From contig NZ_JHEG04000001.1 in assembly GCF_000760695.4 (NCBI RefSeq), positions 1,644,717 through 1,708,716 of the forward strand: a stretch of DNA of 64,000 bases, written 5' to 3'. The stretch is from Tolypothrix bouteillei VB521301. GTDB taxonomy: Bacteria; Cyanobacteriota; Cyanobacteriia; Cyanobacteriales; Nostocaceae. Below, piece after piece: positions 35,702-43,870 of this stretch (the stretch's first letter is position 1; each line of letters opens with the position of its first letter). The translations under genes and the position numbers were made by a program. A model generated the notes under the pieces. That model did no database searches, was not told the origin of the DNA, and saw nothing but the letters and a program-made list of their open reading frames with translations.

Positions 35702-36154
35702 TCAAGACACACTAATTAACGAATGGCTGGATTCAGTCTCTATTGTTGAATGCGTATAAGGTATGAACAAAGAGCGCTCCTCTGGAGACAAGCGTCTTGG
35801 ACGCATTGTGTCTCTGTCTACAAATAATCCTTTTTGCCAACCCTCTGCAGCTAGCGTTTCCTGTTCTTTATAAAAGCGGAATTGCATAATAGCAGATGCA
35901 TTTTTTAATTCAGAAATCCACATCTCCACCCGCACGCGATCGCCCAAATAAAACGGGGATTTATAGGTGATGTTAGTTTGAACTAGCACCGGAACAAACC
36001 CTTGCTGGGAGATTGCTTGTAGTGGCATTCCCACGGCTTCAAGCAGTTTTATCCTCCCAATTTCCATCCACTGAATATAGATGTTGTTGTTTACGTGTCC
36101 TATGAAATCAATGTGGAAGGGATACACTTCTAACTCAAACAAAATCTTTTTCAT
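35702..36154 (-). CDS. Acyl-CoA thioesterase, hot-dog fold (4-hydroxybenzoyl-CoA thioesterase type)
   Basis: A 150-aa single hot-dog domain: YPFHIDFIGHVNNNIYIQWM at the N terminus holds the usual active-site region, then VQTNITYKSPFYLGDRVRVEMW and FRFYKEQETLAAEG. It hydrolyses an acyl- or aryl-CoA thioester; the substrate is not known. It diverges from a TetR gene across a 76-bp spacer with two palindromes, so it is probably controlled by that regulator. Confidence 0.82.
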   Translation of the reverse strand: MKKILFELEVYPFHIDFIGHVNNNIYIQWMEIGRIKLLEAVGMPLQAISQQGFVPVLVQTNITYKSPFYLGDRVRVEMWISELKNASAIMQFRFYKEQETLAAEGWQKGLFVDRDTMRPRRLSPEERSLFIPYTHSTIETESSHSLISVS

Positions 36155-36168
36155 CTTGAATCTTTTAA

Positions 36169-36211
36169 GTCACTGCTTAGTGACAAGGTAACATAGTCAC
36201 CATCTGGTGAC
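36169..36211. promoter_or_regulatory. Two GTCAC...GTGAC palindromes, likely TetR operators
   Basis: GTCAC-TGCTTA-GTGAC (36169-36184) and GTCACC-ATCT-GGTGAC (36196-36211) are both 16 bp, centred 27 bp apart, in the spacer between the thioesterase and TetR genes. Paired symmetric sites of this size in a divergent spacer are typical TetR-family operators. Confidence 0.7.
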
Positions 36212-36230
36212 AAGTAGATGAGAACGATTC

Positions 36231-36839
36231 ATGGCTCGCGATAAAGAAGAAACAAAGGCAAGAATTTTAGCAGCAGTTGGTAAACTCCTGGCAGAATCAG
36301 GCTTTAAGCAATTGGGGGTGAATGCGATCGCCCGTGAAGCAGGGGTTGATAAAGTCTTGATTTATCGATATTTTGAGAACCTCCCTTCCCTGTTGCAAAC
36401 TTTTGGTAGGGAGGGTAACTACTGGATTACAGTTGAAGAATTAGTTGGGAATGAAACGGATATCGATACTGAGTTCCTAGCGGATTGGATGGTTTTATTT
36501 TTAACCCATTTTTTAGATGACTTGCAAACACGACCCATTACGCAAGAAATTATGCGCTGGGAGTTACTCGAAGGTAATGAGTTAACCCACGAGTTAGCAA
36601 CAGTACGAGATCGGGTAGCCACTGAGAGTTTGGAATTTCTCAAACAAAAATGTTCTTTCCCCCCAGATAAAGATATTCCTGCGATTGCTGCAGTATTGAT
36701 TGCTGGAATCGTTTATCTTGTTTTGCGAACCAAAGTCAGCAACACATTCTTGGGAATTGACTTTAGTTCCCCAACGGGATGGGAACGGATCGAGAATGCG
36801 ATCGCGTCTTTAGTTCGGCAAACTGTTGACAGTGATTAG
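36231..36839 (+). CDS. TetR/AcrR-family transcriptional regulator
   Basis: A 202-aa regulator. The HTH domain spans residues about 8-55: ARILAAVGKLLAESGFKQLG, then AIAREAGVDKVLIYRYF. The C-terminal domain is the ligand/dimerisation part. It starts 19 bp after a pair of GTCAC palindromes shared with the divergent thioesterase gene, so autoregulation together with control of the thioesterase is likely. Confidence 0.9.
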   Translation: MARDKEETKARILAAVGKLLAESGFKQLGVNAIAREAGVDKVLIYRYFENLPSLLQTFGREGNYWITVEELVGNETDIDTEFLADWMVLFLTHFLDDLQTRPITQEIMRWELLEGNELTHELATVRDRVATESLEFLKQKCSFPPDKDIPAIAAVLIAGIVYLVLRTKVSNTFLGIDFSSPTGWERIENAIASLVRQTVDSD

Positions 36840-36854
36840 CGGTCTGTCCCATTA

Positions 36855-37022
36855 AAATTGGGAGCATCCTAAATTTACCAATTGCCCTCAGAATAGAATT
36901 CTGGAGCTATACAAACGAAGCCTGCCTGCGCAGGCTTTAAATGAGTCCTTGCCTTGCGGACTTCGTTTGTGTAGGCGTGATTTCAACCGCAAAGCGTATT
37001 TTTTCCAAATTGGGATGCTCCC
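36855..37022. repeat. MITE-like element, GGGAGCATCC terminal repeats
   Basis: AATTGGGAGCATCCTAAATT at the left is mirrored by CAAATTGGGATGCTCCC at the right. Inside is a partly palindromic ACAAACGAAGCCTGCCTGCGC... block and no ORF. The right end also occurs at 24107-24131. Confidence 0.65.
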
Positions 37023-37053
37023 TAAAGATGACCCTATGTATGAACATTAAAAT

Positions 37054-37725
37054 TTAGTATTTTTCTTCCATTTCAAACAAGCTTTGTAATACTTGAAAGT
37101 TTAAATTTGAATAAGCCGTCACAATTAAATCAGCGCTTGATAAATTTTGCTTGTTATGCTCTAAACCTGAAAATGCCACACATTTCATCCCAGCTTTTTT
37201 AGCAGCTTTTACACCATTTTCAGAATCTTCAATAACAATACAACGACTTGGATCGACGTTGAGTTTTTCAGCTGTTAATAAAAAAATATCGGGTTCCGGT
37301 TTGCCTCGCTCAACATCTTCACCAGAAATTTTTACACGAAATTTGGTTTCCATTCTGAATCGTTCTACAATTGTATCAATACGTAATCTAGAAGCTGAAG
37401 ATGCGATCGCTAACGGAACTTCAAATTTTAAAAGTTCCTCAATCAAAGCTTCAACTCCTTCAATAAGAGCAAGAGTTGGATTATTTTTCAGTTCTTCTGA
37501 AAAAGCGTACTTTTCTTGGAAGACATACTCCTCTACTGGCTGAGTTAAGTTAAATTCCCGGACAAGATAAGCCCAGAATGCCTGACTAGTACAACCTCTA
37601 AACTGTTCTAAGATACTTTGTGTTAAATCAAAACCAAGAGAACGACAAGACTTTATCAAAAAAACATCCATCAGTGGCTCGGTATCCAACAAGGTACCAT
37701 CCATATCAAAAATCACAGCATCCAT
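37054..37725 (-). CDS. HAD-superfamily phosphatase, beta-phosphoglucomutase-like
   Basis: A 223-aa HAD IA-type enzyme. Motif I is VIFDMDGTLLDTEP (nucleophile and acid Asp), motif II is the Ser in IASSASRLRI, motif III the Lys in RGKPEPDIF, and motif IV VIEDSENGVKAAKKAG. A helical cap occupies residues about 15-85. Likely a small-phosphate phosphatase or phosphoglucomutase; substrate not determined. Single gene between two repeat blocks. Confidence 0.88.
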   Translation of the reverse strand: MDAVIFDMDGTLLDTEPLMDVFLIKSCRSLGFDLTQSILEQFRGCTSQAFWAYLVREFNLTQPVEEYVFQEKYAFSEELKNNPTLALIEGVEALIEELLKFEVPLAIASSASRLRIDTIVERFRMETKFRVKISGEDVERGKPEPDIFLLTAEKLNVDPSRCIVIEDSENGVKAAKKAGMKCVAFSGLEHNKQNLSSADLIVTAYSNLNFQVLQSLFEMEEKY

Positions 37726-37756
37726 GCTTCTAAAATTCTATTTTTTTCCAGTTATA

Positions 37757-37862
37757 TATAGCAATCCTAAATCATTTGTAAAAAATTTGGATTGCTAATA
37801 GCTAATAGCTAATGGCTAATAGCTTTTTGACCATTAGCTATTAGCCATTAGCCATTAGCAGT
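37757..37862. repeat. TATAGCAATCC mini-element followed by an inverted heptamer array
   Basis: TATAGCAATCC at 37757 pairs with GGATTGCTAATA ending at 37800, the same terminal repeat as the family at 45111 and 49022. Directly after, TAATAGC/TAATGGC heptamers run to about 37823 and reappear inverted (ATTAGCTATTAGCC...) to 37861, giving a long potential hairpin around TTTTTGACC. Confidence 0.65.
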
Positions 37863-37999
37863 CTTATTCTTATATTTCATTTAGAACTGCTATATTTGAC
37901 TTCTTGCATAAGCCAAAAATTATCTAATGCTCAAAAGTGCGGTTTCGGGATGGAATTAAAAACTTGTGCAAGAAGTTCACTCGTGACGGCTAGTTCGCT

Positions 38000-38749
38000 T
38001 TACCATCCTTGATCGGTGGGTCGAATGAGAATTTCGTTAACGCTAACTCGTTGCGGTTGAGTCACAGCATACACGATCGCTGCAGCAATATCTTCACTTT
38101 CTAAAGGAGTAATCGATCTCCGTCGTTCTTCGCTGCGCTGTTTGGCAATGGGATCGGTAATCAAATCGTTAATTTCCGTGTTTACCATACCGGGTTCAAC
38201 AATGGTTACGCGGATATTGTCTTTGTGAACTTCTTGGCGCAAAGCTTCTGAAAAGGCATTTACACCCCATTTACTCACATTATATGCCCCAACTCCTGCT
38301 CGTACCGTCCGACCAGCCACGGAGGAGATATTGACAATGTGACCCGTACCTTGTGCTTTAAATATGGGTAGAGCAGCATGAGTCACGTACATTAATCCTA
38401 AGACATTAATATCAAACATCCGCCGCCAGTCTGCGGTATTTGCGCCATTAATCTCCCCTACCAGTGCAATACCTGCATTGTTGACTAAAATATCTATTCG
38501 ACCAAGTTCTGCATTTGTTTTATCTACTATATCTTTTGCCTGTGTTTCATCCGCCACATCAGCAACGATCGATAAAGCTTGACCGCCATTACTTTCAATC
38601 CGTTCTGCTACCGCTTTTAACCGTTCGCTACGCCTTGCTGCGATCGCAACTTGTGCGCCTTCATTTGCTAAAGCAATAGCAGTGGCTTCACCAATTCCTG
38701 CTGAGGCTCCAGTGACAATTGCTACTTTTCCTGCTAATTTACCAGTCAT
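38000..38749 (-). CDS. SDR-family oxidoreductase
   Basis: A 249-aa classical short-chain dehydrogenase. The cofactor motif is GKVAIVTGASAGIGEATAIA, with NNAG in ILVNNAGIALV, catalytic Ser in NISSVAGRTVRAGVGA and the Y-x3-K in YNVSKWG. Arg residues after strand 2 (AARRSERL) suggest NADP(H). The substrate is unknown. It lies 40 bp downstream of the MFS pump on the same strand. Confidence 0.88.
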   Translation of the reverse strand: MTGKLAGKVAIVTGASAGIGEATAIALANEGAQVAIAARRSERLKAVAERIESNGGQALSIVADVADETQAKDIVDKTNAELGRIDILVNNAGIALVGEINGANTADWRRMFDINVLGLMYVTHAALPIFKAQGTGHIVNISSVAGRTVRAGVGAYNVSKWGVNAFSEALRQEVHKDNIRVTIVEPGMVNTEINDLITDPIAKQRSEERRRSITPLESEDIAAAIVYAVTQPQRVSVNEILIRPTDQGW

Positions 38750-38789
38750 AATTCAACTCCTTTTAGGTGAAGTAAAAATGCGCTACTAG

Positions 38790-40223
38790 CTAACGTAAAG
38801 ACTTTCCATAGCGTGTCTCTACGGCTGTCATGACTGCTGCGCCACACAGTAGGAATGCAGCTAAGCGATAACTTCCTTGAAATCCCGCAACGACAGCCTC
38901 AGGTGGAGCAACAGATACGTCAATACCGGGAGCAGAATTTGCAGTTAAGGTTGCAAACACCGCTCCCACAATAGAAATACCTACATTGACTCCTAAGGTA
39001 CGTGACAAAGACAACAAACCAGAGGCAATCCCCAATCTTTCACGTGGAACTGAACCCATAACGGTGCTGTCATTAGGCGATCGAAATAAACCCAGCCCCG
39101 TTCCATAGAGAAAATAACGCATTATATAATCTCTTTCGGTCATGTCAGTATTTAAGGTGCTAATTGCAAGAGTTGCACCAATCATGATGCTCAGACCAAC
39201 TAAGCACATCAACCGAGAACCAAAGCGATCTGATAGCATCCCCGCTAGGGGTGCAATTAAGCCACTCACGATAGGTGATACTGCCATCAACAGCCCTACT
39301 TTAAAAGTGGGATACTGCTTTACTTGTTGCAGAAAGAAGGGGGTGATGAGCAAACCACCAGTAATAACAATAAATACCAACCAATTATTTAGCAAATTGA
39401 CACTTAAGCGAGTATTGCGAAACAAGTGGAGTTCGAGCAGAGGTTCATCGAGAAGTGTTTCAACAACCAAAAAACTGATGAAACCGACTCCCGCGAGGAA
39501 CAACAACCACAGTGTACCACCTGCCGTAAACCCCTGGCTTTGTCCCAGGGTCATACCTAGGGCAAAATTAGTTAAGGTTACCAAAGCTAACAAAGCACCA
39601 AACGGATCGAAACGTTGTTTTTTCTCGGACAGTTCAGACGGCGGTACAACGAAAGCGACGAGGACACAAGCTATTAACCCCAAAGGTACATTGATCAAGA
39701 AGAGGATGTGCCATTCAGCCAGACCCAAGAGCAGCCCTCCTACAGAAGGACCGAGAGCGACGCCCAGCGATACAACACTACCGATAATACCAACAGCACG
39801 TCCCCGTTCTGATGAAGGGAAAACTTCTGTTACGATCGCCAGACCAAGCCCGGAAATAAACAACGAACCCAGCCCTTGAAGTGCTCGAAACCCAATGAGC
39901 CATTCAATTCCCGGAGCCATCCCACATAACAGCGAACTCAGGGTAAAGAGGATTAGCCCTCCCAAGTAGAGATACTTCTTACCCCATATATCACCCAAAC
40001 GAGTTGCACCCAAAACCAAACTAGAGCTGATTAACTGGTAACTCAATACAGCCCATTGAGCTTTGGGAAAAGTTGTGTCAAAGAATTGAACCAAGGTCGG
40101 CAAAGCCACGTTAATAATACCTACATCCAGAGTAGACATTAACACCCCGATACTGACACCAAGCATTACCCACCATTTCTGAGAGGCTGCTGTAGGTTGA
40201 GATTTCAATTGTGACTCTGCCAA
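38790..40223 (-). CDS. MFS transporter, DHA2/EmrB drug-efflux type
   Basis: A 477-aa protein with 14 predicted helices. STLDVGIINVALPTLVQFF in helix 1 is the DHA2 motif, GATRLGDIWGKKYLYLGG is motif A, and LGVALGPSVGGLLLG is motif C. Proton-driven export of hydrophobic compounds is expected. TTG is the apparent start after a GGGGG-type site. It is probably cotranscribed with the SDR gene. Confidence 0.87.
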   Translation of the reverse strand: MAESQLKSQPTAASQKWWVMLGVSIGVLMSTLDVGIINVALPTLVQFFDTTFPKAQWAVLSYQLISSSLVLGATRLGDIWGKKYLYLGGLILFTLSSLLCGMAPGIEWLIGFRALQGLGSLFISGLGLAIVTEVFPSSERGRAVGIIGSVVSLGVALGPSVGGLLLGLAEWHILFLINVPLGLIACVLVAFVVPPSELSEKKQRFDPFGALLALVTLTNFALGMTLGQSQGFTAGGTLWLLFLAGVGFISFLVVETLLDEPLLELHLFRNTRLSVNLLNNWLVFIVITGGLLITPFFLQQVKQYPTFKVGLLMAVSPIVSGLIAPLAGMLSDRFGSRLMCLVGLSIMIGATLAISTLNTDMTERDYIMRYFLYGTGLGLFRSPNDSTVMGSVPRERLGIASGLLSLSRTLGVNVGISIVGAVFATLTANSAPGIDVSVAPPEAVVAGFQGSYRLAAFLLCGAAVMTAVETRYGKSLR

Positions 40224-40379
40224 TTTTCAGCCCCCACAATACCTAAATTTACGCTTGTGAATAGTTTATATACGTAATATTATGCAAACTATATTGCTCT
40301 CACATGCAAAAGAGGAAAGGGTAACGAGAAGGATCGGGAAGATAAATCATTAATTATTTTTCCCCCAATCCTCGTGTTC

Positions 40380-41390
40380 TCATACCGAAATAACCTCTAG
40401 TTTCTTTGCCAGCTGCACTTTGGGAGCAACTTCTTGAGCAAATAGCCTCATTGACCTTCGGACATCTTCGTTAAGTAATCCCGGTACATGCATTTTAACC
40501 CCCAAGTAGTCAATCTTGGTTTGTGAAATGTAACGTTCGAGCTGTTCTGCAACCGTTGTGGGAGAACCAACAATGTATTCGATTCGCCCCAGCAAATCCG
40601 GTAAATCTTTGGGAGGTTCATAAGGAATGCGTCCCTGACGTTGTGCATTAAGATATTGAGGGAGTTTTTCCCTGACACTGAAAAACATTCGAGCTGCTTC
40701 ATCAACGGTTTTCCGTGCTTCAGCGTCCGTTTCGCCAACATACACCAGTCGAAATCCGCGCACAAATCCTTTACCACCCGCTTCTCGATAAAGATCGGTG
40801 TAAGTATTTTGAGCCGTTGCATCTTCTCCCTGTCCAATCAGCAGATTGAGACCGAGTTGAGCACCGAGAACAATTGTGTTGCGATCGCGAACTCCCAACC
40901 AAAATAATTGATGCATTCCTTGACGGGGTTGAGGCGTAATCTGGGGACCTTGACGGTTCAAAGAAAGATAATCAAGTAATTCAAGAAGTATATTGCGGAA
41001 TTGTTGATGCTTTTCAGCCTGAGTTAATCCCATATGTTCCATATCGGCGGGGCTACCGTGTCCCAGCCCAAACATCACTCTTCCCTCTGTTAACAAATCC
41101 AATAAAGAAACAGCTTCTGCAAAACGCAGAGGATTATCTAAAGTGAGAATTTTGATAGCAGTTCCCAGTTTAATTCGTGTTGTTTCCGCAGCTAATTTTG
41201 CAATTAACACCTCTGGAACCGGTAGCCGACCGTAAAAAGCTTTAGCCCTTACAAAATGGTGTTCTCCAAAAGAACAGGATTCAAAACCGAGAGTATCAGC
41301 TAGTTGTACATCTTCAACCGTTTGGGCAAAAAATTCTTTGTCGTCAATTTCAGGAGATGCCCACATTTGGTGAAATAGACCAATTTCCAT
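40380..41390 (-). CDS. LLM-class flavin-dependent oxidoreductase
   Basis: A 336-aa luciferase-like TIM barrel: EIGLFHQMWASPEIDDKEFF at the start, ADTLGFESCSFGEHHF, then LLTEGRVMFGLGHGS and GSPTTVAEQLERYI at the end. It resembles the alkanal-monooxygenase alpha-like group rather than SsuD. It requires FMNH2 and O2; substrate not known. An SsuA-like binding protein gene lies 94 bp upstream on the same strand, which suggests a sulfonate- or sulfone-type compound. Confidence 0.87.
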   Translation of the reverse strand: MEIGLFHQMWASPEIDDKEFFAQTVEDVQLADTLGFESCSFGEHHFVRAKAFYGRLPVPEVLIAKLAAETTRIKLGTAIKILTLDNPLRFAEAVSLLDLLTEGRVMFGLGHGSPADMEHMGLTQAEKHQQFRNILLELLDYLSLNRQGPQITPQPRQGMHQLFWLGVRDRNTIVLGAQLGLNLLIGQGEDATAQNTYTDLYREAGGKGFVRGFRLVYVGETDAEARKTVDEAARMFFSVREKLPQYLNAQRQGRIPYEPPKDLPDLLGRIEYIVGSPTTVAEQLERYISQTKIDYLGVKMHVPGLLNEDVRRSMRLFAQEVAPKVQLAKKLEVISV

Positions 41391-41484
41391 AAAATAATTC
41401 TCTGTTAATCTTTCAGCTTTTTGCGATGGATTGTATGGTAGGCTAGGCTCGCTAACATTATGGATGTTGGAGCTTTAGTCTTAC

Positions 41485-42540
41485 CTACGAATTACGATTT
41501 GCGAATTCTTTAGGTAACCATTGAGGATTTCTTGCAACTACATTTTTTACCTGAATCTGCTTTGAAATAAGACCCAAACTGAAAAATGTATCCGCAACTC
41601 CTTGTTGTTCGGCAATAATTTTTTCATCAACAGGTAAAACACCAAAAGTTTGCCGTCGCAACATCACTTCTAGAGACTCAACTTCAATTCCTAGTTGCGA
41701 AGACAAGAATTGTGCCACTTGACTGGGGTTTTTATTTGCCCAATCGCTTATTACTTGCAATTCCTCCAGAATCGCCTTAATTAAATCGGGACGTTCTCGA
41801 GCAAATTCTGGTGAAGCGATCGTAAAACCCCTATTAGATGTCAGTCCTTCACCATCTGTTAAAACACGTATTTTTGATGAGCGTTGCAATCTAGCATAAA
41901 AGGGGTCCCAAATGGCAAGTGCATCAACACTTCTCGACTCAAACGCCGCGAGTCCTTCTGCTGCTGTTGTAATAGAAACAGAATTAATATCCTGAATACT
42001 CAACCCCTTAGATTGTAAGGCTTTTACTAGTAAATAATGAAGATTCCAACCCCGACCATAACCAACTTTTTTGCCTTTGAGGTCTGCTAAACTTTTAATT
42101 GAAGAATCTTCACGGACAACATATGCTAAGCTTTTAGGTCGTGCTGGAGTTGCTGAAATATAGACAAATGGTACGTTGGAAGATTGACCAAAGACCAATG
42201 AAGCATCCACTCCTTGAGCGTAATCGAGAGTTTTAGCGTTCATTGCTTCTAGGAGAACTGGTATGGTTGGAAATTCAATCCAACTAATAGAAGTTCCCAC
42301 AGACTCAAAACGCTTTTCCAATTTCTTTTGGGACTTTAGAATGTGTAAAGGAGAACCTTTCAACCAACCGATTCGTATTTTTTGTAAATTTTTGCTTTCG
42401 GCTTTTAACTGAATTTTTTGAGGTTGATTTTGTGTTTGACAGCTGGAAAATAGTGTGGAAAAAGCAAACGATCCAGATGTAATGAGAAAAAAGCGACGGT
42501 TAAATCCTAATGAATTAAAGCTGTTATATCTTTTCTTCAT
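41485..42540 (-). CDS. ABC-transporter substrate-binding protein, SsuA/aliphatic-sulfonate type
   Basis: A 351-aa periplasmic binding protein. The leader (RRFFLITSGSFAFSTLFSSC) ends in a possible lipobox Cys. KIRIGWLKGSPLHILKSQKK, DLKGKKVGYGRGWNLHYLLV and VDALAIWDPFYARLQ are typical of the SsuA/TauA/NMT1 family. No ssuB (ATPase) or ssuC (permease) gene is adjacent, so it either uses a distant transporter or is left over from a broken operon. A truncated SfnB-like gene immediately upstream supports erosion. Confidence 0.85.
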   Translation of the reverse strand: MKKRYNSFNSLGFNRRFFLITSGSFAFSTLFSSCQTQNQPQKIQLKAESKNLQKIRIGWLKGSPLHILKSQKKLEKRFESVGTSISWIEFPTIPVLLEAMNAKTLDYAQGVDASLVFGQSSNVPFVYISATPARPKSLAYVVREDSSIKSLADLKGKKVGYGRGWNLHYLLVKALQSKGLSIQDINSVSITTAAEGLAAFESRSVDALAIWDPFYARLQRSSKIRVLTDGEGLTSNRGFTIASPEFARERPDLIKAILEELQVISDWANKNPSQVAQFLSSQLGIEVESLEVMLRRQTFGVLPVDEKIIAEQQGVADTFFSLGLISKQIQVKNVVARNPQWLPKEFANRNS

Positions 42541-42583
42541 GGTCCAATTGACACATATTCAACAGGTGATACTGATTTTTGGA

Positions 42584-42745
42584 CTAAATTAGGTTTTTCC
42601 AGTTTAAAAAGCCCGCTTTCCAAAAGCTTTCTAGTTCTGTACAAGGTAGCTTGCGATCTCGGTCTACAGAACCTCGGACTAATTCCCATACCATTTGCTT
42701 TGCAATTTCAATTGCTTCTCGATCGCTAGTAATTAAGTGCGCCAT
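42584..42745 (-). pseudogene. SfnB / acyl-CoA-dehydrogenase-like sulfur acquisition gene, N-terminal remnant
   Basis: Fifty-three codons from ATG 42743-42745 read MAHLITSDREAIEIAKQMVW and then RDRKLPCTELESFWKAGF, the N-terminal helix pair of SfnB-type flavoproteins. The frame then diverges and stops after FLNWKNLI, where about 350 more residues would be expected. Only 43 bp separate it from the SsuA-like gene. The family match is from pattern memory; the truncation is plain if that match holds. Confidence 0.6.
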
Positions 42746-42841
42746 AATGACCCCTGTTTGCCAAAAAAAGTATGAGGGATAAAGTCTGAAGGATAAAATG
42801 CTTGAAGATCTCGTACAAACCCATACCAACAAATACTAAAT

Positions 42842-42928
42842 CCGCTTTTAACTTGTCTTCTAAAAGCGGGATAGAGAAAGATGAACAATTCTTAACTAAA
42901 TAGTCTTAGACTATTTAGTTAAGAATTG
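42842..42928. repeat. Two adjacent hairpins, the second a 20+3+20 perfect palindrome
   Basis: CCGCTTTTA...TAAAAGCGG forms a stem at 42842-42870. At 42886-42905 and 42909-42928 two perfect 20-nt arms (CAATTCTTAACTAAATAGTC and its complement) are separated by TTA. They lie upstream of the SfnB remnant and 360 bp before the Rrf2 gene. The long perfect arms suggest a recent mobile or cruciform element rather than an operator. Confidence 0.7.
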
Positions 42929-42951
42929 CCCTGCTGTCGCTAAACTGACAC

Positions 42952-42972
42952 CTTACTAAGTACGGTAAATCT
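42952..42972. promoter_or_regulatory. Candidate operator CTTACTAAGTACGGTAAATCT
   Basis: Read on the reverse strand it is ATTTACCGTACTTAGTAAG, very like ATTTACCGACTTAGT upstream of the monooxygenase operon end at 1546. It lies between the SfnB/SsuA-like genes and the Rrf2 gene, where a sulfur-responsive Rrf2 repressor would bind. The function is inferred. Confidence 0.35.
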
Positions 42973-43288
42973 GTAGATATATTGTACTTTAATGGATAGG
43001 TAGGAATTTATCACAATCAAAGTTGAAAAGCAAGCAGGTAGTTCTTTAGGTAAAAGCTATGGAGGAAAACGTAGCGTTACTACAGAAGGTATTTCTTTAA
43101 TTAACAGGTGGCTAAAATCTCTACATGGCTTAAGCTTAAGGCAACCGATACAGTTACAGGCAATTTGTACCCGCCTCCGGCTAAAGAACTAATAAATTTT
43201 ATTTGTCGAAATAATAGAAATAAATATTTGCTCTTATCAGTAGAGTTGATTAAAGTAAAATTGACCAGCCATTCTCAGGCTATGTACG

Positions 43289-43726
43289 ATGAAACTCTCT
43301 AACAAATCTGAATACGCAATCTTAGCTATGGTCGCATTAGCTAAGAAATACCATAATAATGAATCTTTGCATATTCGAGAAATAGCAGCGTTACAAAAGA
43401 TACCAAATCGTTATCTAGAGCAACTGCTAGCAACCTTAAGATCTGGAGGTTTGATTAAAAGCACGCGGGGAGCCAAGGGAGGTTATGTTTTGGCACGAGA
43501 TCCAAACAAGATTACAGTTTTAGATATTTTGAAGTGCATTGAAGGAGTAGACGCGGCTTTGCCTACTGTGGATTCTACCTGCGAGACAGCAGAAGCAGAA
43601 GCCATTCAAGAAGTTTGGCTCGAAGCGAATCAAGCAGCGCACGAAGTCTTGCAAAAGTACACCCTACAAGAACTTTGCGATCGGCACGCCACCAGACAGC
43701 AAATGGAAAATATGTACTACATCTAA
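43289..43726 (+). CDS. Rrf2-family transcriptional regulator (CymR-like)
   Basis: A 145-aa Rrf2 protein: KLSNKSEYAILAMVALAKKY, then the winged helix HIREIAALQKIPNRYLEQLL and the wing LIKSTRGAKGGYVLAR. Cysteines are at about positions 83, 98 and 130, which does not match the compact three-Cys cluster of IscR, so a cysteine-synthase- or ligand-sensing CymR-like regulator is more likely. Its place among monooxygenase and SsuA/SfnB-like genes suggests control of sulfur acquisition. Confidence 0.88.
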   Translation: MKLSNKSEYAILAMVALAKKYHNNESLHIREIAALQKIPNRYLEQLLATLRSGGLIKSTRGAKGGYVLARDPNKITVLDILKCIEGVDAALPTVDSTCETAEAEAIQEVWLEANQAAHEVLQKYTLQELCDRHATRQQMENMYYI

Positions 43727-43870
43727 AAATAGATTTATATCGCGAGCTGCTCGAAAAACACTATAAATTTCTAAAGGTATTTATACAAACATCGTATAAT
43801 TTTAGAAGAATTTACTCGCCTCCAACGCTCGAAAAAATTCAAAATAAATCGTTATTGTAGCAAGATTTTT

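Noticed and set aside
39142..39879. 245-codon plus-strand ORF opposite the DHA2-type pump
   Set aside because: It is antisense to a well-supported MFS gene and is rich in Pro, Ser and Lys codons typical of shadow frames.
43022..43190. Short frame with KVEKQAGSSLGKSYGGKRSV upstream of the Rrf2 gene
   Set aside because: No start signal and no recognised family; probably chance or a relic.
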